NCBI GenBank assembly: GCA_943704525.1
Contig: CALSCQ010001208.1
Location: 1 to 17,216 of the forward strand
Origin: Pigoraptor vietnamica
Taxonomy: Eukaryota > Opisthokonta > Filasterea
Length of the DNA: 17,216 nt
Direction of reading: 5' to 3'
Below the pieces are notes generated by a model. That model did no database searches. It was not told the origin of the DNA and saw only the letters and a program-made list of their open reading frames with translations. The position numbers were made by a program, and so were the translations under genes. Positions 1 to 8,657 of this stretch are shown in pieces. Each line of letters starts with the position of its first letter. Positions within the stretch are counted from its first letter, which is position 1.

Positions 1-2159
<2,159 letters not shown>

Positions 2160-2533
2160 GGTTGCGATGTGGGGCCCACAAGAGCCCAAACGCGAATTGT
2201 GTGTTGGTTGGGTGGCGAATGTGTGTTGAGCACAGCGAAAGCAAGTCCCGGAAGCAAGGTCTAGTGACGCAATCAGGTGTTGTCCGGCACAAAAATGCGC
2301 GCAGAGGCACGTAACACACGTGCACGCACGCACACGCAACACGCAACACGCAATACACGACCGCAACCCAGGGGGTGTGGGGAATGCGCAATAGTGCGTG
2401 TGGGAGGGTACTCCACATGACGGACACAGAAAATCACGCCTCTTCTATTCTTAGAAATCTAAATATAGATCATATTATAATTAGAAACATTCTGCTTGGT
2501 GGATATCTATTTATGGTCACATAGGATGTGCCG
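2160..2533. other. Spacer: upstream region of the beta-subunit gene and 3' region of the membrane-protein gene
   Basis: Both flanking genes are on the minus strand. The half next to 2159 is CA-rich (ACGC/ACAC runs at about 2315-2358) and has a CACGTG hexamer at 2317-2322. The half next to 2534 is strikingly AT-rich (about 2440-2515) and has a small hairpin, ATCTA-AATA-TAGAT, at 2457-2470. It is a reasonable place for 3' processing of the membrane-protein transcript. I see no gene here. Confidence 0.6.
2317..2322. promoter_or_regulatory. CACGTG E-box upstream of the sulfite reductase beta gene
   Basis: The palindromic hexamer CACGTG lies about 158 bases upstream of the beta-subunit ATG. In yeast, CACGTG is bound by Cbf1, which recruits the Met4 sulfur activator. 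The same hexamer occurs twice in the promoter at 12541-13148. A single hexamer is weak evidence on its own. Confidence 0.35.
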
Positions 2534-5476
2534 TCACACGGACGTCATCTTGTCATTATCGTGCTCCACTTCGCCAGAGACCAGCCCTGGTCCACTTCCC
2601 GTCGCCGTCGTCGGCAGCATTGCACTCGATGCGCCCGCAGTACTGGTCACGTGTGCGCTCTCACGTGCCGACTTGTCCATGTACGCGCTCGCGACCACTT
2701 TGAACGCTTGGTCGTCGTTGTACACTCCCTTTGTCGCGAGCTCCGTGTGCACCGCAAGCGCAATGCGTATGAGCGGGCGCGCGGGCACGAGAGGGCCGGC
2801 AGACGACCCGGCGTCTTTGTCGCCCCGTTCTGCTTGTAGTGTTGAGCGCGCGACGACGTCGTACAGCGCCTTCCATCGCGCAGAGGCTTCGAGGAACGCC
2901 GGCGTTTCCGTCGCAGTTCGATCAAAACGCCGCCCCGATCGGAAGCGCGCAACGAGACCGAGCGCGGGGCATGCGATCAGATCTGCAGTCGCGCCGAGAA
3001 ACTCGTACAGCTCGGGCGTGGCGGGAACGAGGGGAGAGATGCAGCGTCCTTTTCCCAAGGCGTGTGTCGAAACGACTCCGACGTACTCGTGCACGAGCGC
3101 AAACACGACGCCGACGCGCGGATCGGTCCTCCCAAAAAACGACCACCGCCGCATGGCTCCCTCGTCATGTAAGCGCTGTGCCCTCGCCTCGAGTTCGTCA
3201 ATGCTTTCGAGCATCTTCGTGATTTCCTCCTCGGTTTGCGCGGGCGAGCCGTCGAGGTGCGGCAACAAGGACGTGGCGTCTCGGAAGACCTCGGACAGGA
3301 ATCGTCGCGTGTGCATGTCCGCCGAAATGCGGGGCCACGAGTGCGCGAGAATGATGCCGAGGCACATGCCGAACAGATTGCCGAGAATGCGCGAGACGAC
3401 GAGGTAGTCGCGCGAGCCCTCGCCCGTAATGTCGCTCAGGGTAATGTACAACTGCGTGTACGTGAGCACCTGTGCGCCGTACACGAGTTCCGGGTGCCAG
3501 CCGAGCAGCGGCCGCGTCGGGTTCGCGCACAGCCACACGTCGATGAATATCACGACGAGACACCACAGAATAACGAGTGCGGGGTGGTCCGGACCGTAGA
3601 CGATCTTCAGAATGCACCAGCCGCTAAACGCGCCGATTAGCGTGCCAACGACGCGGAACGACGCCCGGTGCACCGTGCCCTCGTACGAAACGAAGAACGT
3701 CGTGAGATAGCCCAGCATCACCCACGACGTAATCTTGGTCGTCGACGCCTCTTCGATCATGTCGGACGCAGAGCTCACTTCCTCGTTAGGCACGCCGATG
3801 GACCAACTGCGATAGGCCTTCGAAAAGAGCGGCAGCCCGACGATAACAGCCCATCCGACGAGCACCTTCGCGAGGTACTGCACCTCCGGGGCGCGCCAAA
3901 ACGCGTGCGGCCCTCGCCACTGCGCCGGCTGAAACAGCACCACGACGGGTGCGACGAGTGTCGACGCCAGCCGCTTCACCAACGCGATACCCGGCGTGAG
4001 ACATATGACGATTGTGATGAGGAGCCCCTTGAGCGACTGCGTGTGCAGCTCCGCGTAGTATGCCGCCATGCACCCACACGCCTGCGTCAGCGCAGACACC
4101 GCCGGGTCGGTTTCGGTGCCCTGCGGCGCGTCTTTTGCGAGTGCGGCAAGTGCGCTGAGTCCCTTTTCTTTCGCGTCCAGGTACGCGCGTCGATGGAGAA
4201 TGGACGGCTCCAATCGCGCCAGCGCCTCCAGCTCCTTGCACACGGCGCATATCCACGTGCGCCGCTCCCTCGACGTCGCGTCCATTCGCGGCGGTACCCC
4301 TGCGTCGCCGTCGCAGAGCTCGTGCTTCGCGGCCCACAGCGCGTCCCCGAGTGCCTTTCGCGTTGCTTCGAGCGGACGAAACCACCCGGACGCCGGGCCG
4401 GGGTAGAGGTAGTAGGGCTCAAGGGCCGCCATGAGCACGTGCTTGGACCCCGTCGACACGGCGTGCGCCATTCGCAGCATCGCCACACCCGGCACCGACG
4501 TCGCCTGCGCGCCCTCGGGATCCGCGGCGTAGGCCTTGCGGAGGAGCGCGAATGCGTCGCCGAGCAGCTTGCGCGTGACGAGCGTGCCCATGCGGCGCTG
4601 CGGCGGGCACACGATCGACAGCGCAAGAATCGCGATGCCGAGCGAGACGTTGACGAGACAAGCCTGCAACTCACTGAGGCTCCCGCCGTAGTTTGACCAC
4701 ATAACTTCGATGAGCCACGAGCCTCCGTCGAGGCCCACGCTCATACCGACGGGCGTGAGTGTCGCGTACAGCGTATTGCCGAGTATCGGGGAGAGGTCCG
4801 CCGACGTCGGAATGCCCCCCGGGTACTCGATTGTCCACGCCCACGACTGTGTGAGGTTGTGTTGTATGGCGTACGCGATCGAAGGCCTCTCGACGTCGAT
4901 GAAAGTGAGGATGGGCAGCAGCATCATGTTCTGCACGCTCTCGAGAAGCAGCCTGTAGTCCGTTGTGTTGCTCGCAAAGACGAGCTCCTTCACCGCCGAC
5001 ATCGGAAGCGCGACGTACGTGCCGTCCTTCATGTATGGGTAGACTTCGAAAAACGTCAGCGTGAGGACGTACAGCATGAGGAGGATGCCCACGTTCGTGA
5101 ACGACGCCGCGCGCCCCGTCCGCAGCGAGAAGCACCACGGACAGAGGAGGAGAAAGAGAAAGTAGACGAGCCCCGTCGAGTACTCGGCAATTACCAGCAG
5201 CGCCGTCGTGATCGCAAGACCCATAAGCAGGCCGAGGAACAAGAGGGACGAAATCATCGGAATTGCCAGCAAGAAGGGCGGCATGAGCACGGCGAGGCAC
5301 ACGTAGATGAAGCCGATTAGGAACCGCAGCGGCAATTTCGTGAGCGTGGGGAACATCGAAGAGTCCGTCGACACACTCAGCCAGCACGCAAGCGCGCCAA
5401 AGACGACAACGCGCAGCGCACGCTCCGTGCGGTGAAGGCACGCTTCCCGCCCACCAAAGTATTCGATAAACCCCAT
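2534..5476 (-). CDS. FUSC/ALMT-like multi-pass membrane protein, possible anion transporter
   Basis: This is a 980-residue intronless gene. I chose the ATG at 5476 (context AGGATGG); the longer open frame beyond it has only a GTG. The protein has two hydrophobic blocks. Residues about 20-145 contain roughly five membrane segments, with one more near 275-291. A charged, alanine-rich cytoplasmic-type domain fills about 295-480. A second block covers about 485-515 and 535-715. The second block holds SFRVVGTLIGAFSGW (606-620), which resembles the conserved arginine/glycine stretch of the fusaric-acid-resistance (FUSC, YccS-like) fold shared with plant ALMT anion channels. A hydrophilic C-terminal domain follows (about 716-980). 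Family membership is from pattern recognition and is moderately sure; the substrate is unknown. Its position between sulfite reductase and siroheme genes makes sulfate or sulfite movement a reasonable guess, supported only by context and by reports that ALMT-type channels pass sulfate or malate. Confidence 0.72.
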   Translation of the reverse strand: MGFIEYFGGREACLHRTERALRVVVFGALACWLSVSTDSSMFPTLTKLPLRFLIGFIYVCLAVLMPPFLLAIPMISSLLFLGLLMGLAITTALLVIAEYSTGLVYFLFLLLCPWCFSLRTGRAASFTNVGILLMLYVLTLTFFEVYPYMKDGTYVALPMSAVKELVFASNTTDYRLLLESVQNMMLLPILTFIDVERPSIAYAIQHNLTQSWAWTIEYPGGIPTSADLSPILGNTLYATLTPVGMSVGLDGGSWLIEVMWSNYGGSLSELQACLVNVSLGIAILALSIVCPPQRRMGTLVTRKLLGDAFALLRKAYAADPEGAQATSVPGVAMLRMAHAVSTGSKHVLMAALEPYYLYPGPASGWFRPLEATRKALGDALWAAKHELCDGDAGVPPRMDATSRERRTWICAVCKELEALARLEPSILHRRAYLDAKEKGLSALAALAKDAPQGTETDPAVSALTQACGCMAAYYAELHTQSLKGLLITIVICLTPGIALVKRLASTLVAPVVVLFQPAQWRGPHAFWRAPEVQYLAKVLVGWAVIVGLPLFSKAYRSWSIGVPNEEVSSASDMIEEASTTKITSWVMLGYLTTFFVSYEGTVHRASFRVVGTLIGAFSGWCILKIVYGPDHPALVILWCLVVIFIDVWLCANPTRPLLGWHPELVYGAQVLTYTQLYITLSDITGEGSRDYLVVSRILGNLFGMCLGIILAHSWPRISADMHTRRFLSEVFRDATSLLPHLDGSPAQTEEEITKMLESIDELEARAQRLHDEGAMRRWSFFGRTDPRVGVVFALVHEYVGVVSTHALGKGRCISPLVPATPELYEFLGATADLIACPALGLVARFRSGRRFDRTATETPAFLEASARWKALYDVVARSTLQAERGDKDAGSSAGPLVPARPLIRIALAVHTELATKGVYNDDQAFKVVASAYMDKSARESAHVTSTAGASSAMLPTTATGSGPGLVSGEVEHDNDKMTSV

Positions 5477-5871
5477 CCTCGGCTTTTTTTTTCTGTCCCT
5501 CGTCAGGTCGCAGCAGCACAAGCGACCACGCACGGCAACGCGGGAAAATAGCCCCTATCACGCACGCACGCCGCCACGAACCGCGAAGACCCCCTCACAC
5601 ATGTCGCGCGCGAGGTGTGGAGTGTGTTTATGTTTGGTGTGTGTCGGCGAGGTTGAAGGCGCTACCGCCAGCAAGCAACGCCCCACCGACATATTCGACT
5701 TATCGCTTATCTGAATATGAATGTCATATGTGTAACTTAGTAAGACAATATATAGAAACGGAATTCACTATAGAGATTAGCACTCTGGTCACCTATGGAA
5801 CAAATCGGCACCGTACTCATCGCTGACAAGGCGAGTGCTTGGGTCGCGTGCGAAAGAAGGTCAACCTGCAT
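5477..5871 (-). promoter_or_regulatory. Upstream region of the FUSC-like gene and 3' flank of the SDR-chelatase gene
   Basis: This is a 395-base spacer between two tandem minus-strand genes. Its central part (about 5690-5800) is AT-rich, unlike the coding regions. It contains ATGAATGTCAT at 5717-5727, a one-base-expanded relative of the palindrome at 12756-12765. I see no clear TATA box at a convincing distance and no gene. Confidence 0.45.
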
Positions 5872-8117
5872 TTAATGCGCCTGCGCAGGGGGCACGGGTG
5901 CTCGCTGCAGCGCCTCCCGGTATCTATCCGCAAGCACCTTCACGATAAGCGCGTGCTCGCCCACGAGGAAGGTCACGTGGCAGCGCAGCGCACTCGCATC
6001 CCCGCCTTGCTCGGCAATCTTCCTGTGCACTTCGCCGATGATCTTCGAGATGTCGCCGTTTTTGCCGGCGTGGCGTCCCGGTGAGAGAAAGGCCATTGAC
6101 ACTATAACGTCGCCGGCCGTGCGAACGTCAGGCCGCATAAGCGCGTCCGCGAACAGCGGCTCGTTGAATGCAAACTCTTCGCCCTCGCGGCGCTCCATGG
6201 ACGACGCTATGACGCACTTGACCTGCGGGCCAGACACAAAAACGGCTCAAATGCTAATACTCGACCAGCGTGAAGAGGAGTGTAAGGCACTCCATTGCAA
6301 TCCATGGCCGCTGAAAACAGAGTTGTGTAAAGGCACTCCCCATCGCAGCTGAATTTTGTAGAGGCACTTCCGATTGCTACGCATGGCCGCTGAAAAACAG
6401 ACAGCGCACCCACCCGATCGCCGAGGAGGAGGCGCATCTGTTCCGCAAGCACCTCTCGCGCTTGCCCAACTTCCGGGACAGGGCTGCCGTGGTCGACGAG
6501 AACCACGGTCGGTCGGAGGTCGCCCGCACGCGGCAGCTTCCCTATCGCCGACACCACGTGGTCCGCCATGATGAGCGCGACGCGGTCGTCGTCCTTTCGC
6601 ACGAGGTTGCTTGCGATGCGAATCGACACGCCCGGGTTCGCGCGCGTCAAGCTTCCCGCGAGCTCCGGGAGGGACTCCGTGAGGGCAAATGTGGGCCCCA
6701 GCATGAACGGAACGACGACAATGTTCTTGCAGCCGCCCGCGATCAGTTCCCGCAGCATGCCGCCGATGGTGTCGGCCGGGGTGCCGCCCAGCTGCGAAGG
6801 GGAGATGCGGTCCGAGTGCTGCATGCTCGCGGGAAAGACGGGGGTCGAAATGTGCATCGCAAACTCCGTCGCAACGCGGCGCAGGTTGAGCGCGGAGGCC
6901 GCGCGCAGCGACCCGTTGTCCACGAGCACGACCGCCGTTTCGTTCGCCTCAAAGGTCCGTCGGGGCGGCCTGTGGGGCGCGGCGATGGGGACGGGGAGCG
7001 CACGTGGCCCGGCCGACGGCGCGCGGCCAAAGCCGAACCAGCGAAGGAGTGGCCAAAACAGCCAGCTGCCGACGGCCCTCACCAGACGCCCGAGACCGGG
7101 GACTGACAAGAGGAGTGAGCCGAGGCTGCCCAGCCGCGCAGTCAGGCGACCGACGAGGGATGTGGGCGCTGCGACAACGCCGCGCGAGTCGATCTGCGGC
7201 GGTGCGGAAGGCGCCGGTGCCGCAAGACCCATCGAAATCTCCTCGGCGAGCTGCGCCGCCTGCCCTTCGCGGTACGTCGGGTAGCGCAGCTTGATCCCGA
7301 GCACGGCCTTGATCTTGGCATTCATCACCCGCTTGTTCTCCGCGTAAAAGCTGCGCGCCATCGGCGACAGTTCGGCCACCTCGATGGGCACGAGCGGAGG
7401 CGGCTCTATGCCGAGAAGTGCGCACGCGTGCTCGATCACGACGTGCCCGGGCCCTGGCTCGTCGTCGCACACGTTGAAGACTTCGCCGGGCGTGGGCTTG
7501 TCCATGGACGCGCGGAGGGTCTGCACGATGTCGTCGACGTGGATGCGGCTGAAATACTGTCCCTCCTTGAATATGCGGCGCGCTTGTCCCGAGCGTACTC
7601 GCTCGATAGGGCCCCGCAGCGGTCCGTAGATTCCGGGAAGACGAAAGACGTGCACCGGCAAGCCAGTTCGAACCCACGCGCTCTCCGCCTCCATGCGCCG
7701 CTTGCCCCGCTTGCTGGTGGGATTCACCTCCGACGTCTCGTCGATCCAAGCGCCGTCTTTATCGCCATACGTGCCCGTCGTCGACAAGTACCCCACCCAC
7801 ACGACACTCTTTGCAAGCGACGCGAGAGTCTCGGAGAGGTGCGCGAGGAAAGGGTCGCCGTTGTCGTCGGGTCCCGCAGTCACGAGGAGATGTGTGGTGC
7901 CCGCCAGCGCTTCGGCAGCTGCGCGCCTGAGTTCGTTCACGTCGGCGTCTGCAGCAGTGTCGAGGTAGTGCGCGGTGATGCCCTTTGAGGCAAAGGACGG
8001 AACGGCGTCTTTGTTTCGCACGGACCCCTCCACCGTCCATCCCCCCTCGCGCACGAGGCTCTCGGCAGTGCGCGTCCCTACGTACCCGAGCCCAAGAACG
8101 AACAGTTTTCGCCCCAT
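5872..8117 (-). CDS. SDR dehydrogenase-sirohydrochlorin ferrochelatase (SirB/CbiX) fusion
   Basis: Two exons, 8117-6414 (568 codons) and 6222-5872 (116 codons plus TAA), join in phase 0 to give 684 residues. The ATG at 8117 directly precedes a Rossmann fold; the frame upstream of it has no good start. Residues 1-295 are an extended-SDR, YeeZ-like domain: LGLGYVG at 8-14, STTGTYGDKDGAWIDE at 112-127, RLPGIYGP at 159-166, RIHVDDI at 191-197. No YxxxK is seen. Residues 300-390 are a linker with a hydrophobic stretch. Residues 395-684 are a two-repeat CbiX/SirB class II chelatase. The second repeat keeps the expected metal ligands H543 (VDHGS), E578 (SSMER) and H619 (SPGRH). The first repeat has N401, Q433 and no histidine at the third place. 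It should insert iron into sirohydrochlorin to give siroheme for the neighbouring sulfite reductase. The SDR half may be the missing precorrin-2 dehydrogenase (inference). It is divergently transcribed from sulfite reductase alpha. Confidence 0.85.
6223..6413 (-). other. Phase-0 spliceosomal intron (191 bases) splitting the chelatase domain
   Basis: The donor on the minus strand is GATCGG|GTGGGT and the acceptor is GGCCCGCAG|GTCAAG. Splicing joins LLLGDR to VKCVIASSMER, the expected continuation of a CbiX repeat. Without splicing the frame ends at 6207, before the ligands E578 and H619 are made. The intron carries three imperfect tandem repeat copies, two of which contain decoy acceptors. Confidence 0.85.
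6281..6400. repeat. Three imperfect tandem copies inside the chelatase intron
   Basis: On the plus strand the copies run 6281-6320, 6326-6356 and 6357-6400. All begin TGTA(A/G)(A)GGCACT. The outer two also share CATGGCCGCTGAAAA(A)CAG, which on the minus strand reads TTTTCAG|CGG, a decoy 3' splice site. The middle copy has a diverged and shorter end. The unit is about 40 bases. Confidence 0.8.
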
Positions 8118-8657
8118 TCTTGCTGCGATAAAGAGTCGGGTGAATGGGGAGAGAGACGTGTCAGAAGAAAAAATAGTGAAACTGTACCGGCGACGTAACT
8201 TTTTGTTACTCACCTCCGCTCACAATAGGTGCTATAAATAGGACCCATCATTTTCCTTTTATGTCCATTATGAACCCACCTGTACTAAATATAATCGACC
8301 AATGGGAAGGCGCCCTGGTGGCGATCCAGAGGGGTACTCACACGCCCCGCTTGCCATTGGTCGCTGAGCTCGCAACGGCCGAGACGACAACAGAAAGCAC
8401 AAAAGCACGCAAACGGCCCTCTCGAAGCCCTCCCACTCACCCCTCCCTCCCCTCTCTCTCTCGCCGTCACACACGGCTACTCGCGCACATACGAGTCATT
8501 TCGCATGCTGCATCAAAGAGGGAAAGATTCAGTTTCGCGCCCATTCTATTTCGACGACTGAATTGACAACTCAGGCGGCCGGGATCTAGACTGTCCGCTC
8601 GCCGGAATATTTGAATTTTCGGGCGAGCTCCCTTTCGGTCCCCCGCAATCACAGAAA
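8118..8657. promoter_or_regulatory. Divergent promoter between the SDR-chelatase and sulfite reductase alpha genes
   Basis: This 540-base region separates two divergent ATGs. It contains an AT-richer core (about 8160-8300), a TATA-like TATAAATA at 8233-8240, two oppositely oriented CCAAT boxes (8299-8303 and 8356-8360) and a GAGTCAT near 8494 resembling a Gcn4 half-site. The TATA-like site is over 400 bases from the plus-strand ATG, so either the alpha gene has a long leader or the site is fortuitous. A CT-rich stretch lies at about 8430-8462. Confidence 0.6.
8296..8363. promoter_or_regulatory. Inverted pair of CCAAT boxes
   Basis: CGACCAATGG at 8296-8305 is repeated as its exact reverse complement, CCATTGGTCG, at 8354-8363, with a 48-base spacer. 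CCAAT is bound by the HAP/NF-Y complex in eukaryotes. The perfect 10-base agreement beyond the pentamer and the position between divergent genes suggest a functional element serving both directions. Confidence 0.5.

Noticed and set aside
2323-2358. Short ACGC/ACACGC runs as a CRISPR-like or origin repeat
   Set aside because: They are simple sequence repeats without regular spacers, found beside several genes in the window.
5477-5533. Extension of the FUSC-like protein to a start at 5533
   Set aside because: The upstream codon is GTG. The ATG at 5476 has a good context and directly precedes the conserved-looking N-terminus.
6207-6413. Unspliced C-terminus of the SDR-chelatase reading to 6207
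   Set aside because: The added residues are repeat-derived and unlike chelatases. Splicing 6413-6223 restores the second repeat with all ligands.
7664-7680. GTTCGAACCC resembling a tRNA B box
   Set aside because: It lies inside the SDR coding exon. No A box or cloverleaf could be drawn around it.
8233-8240. TATAAATA as the core promoter of sulfite reductase alpha
   Set aside because: It is more than 400 bases from the ATG, so it is listed only as a TATA-like site within the promoter region and not assigned to a gene.
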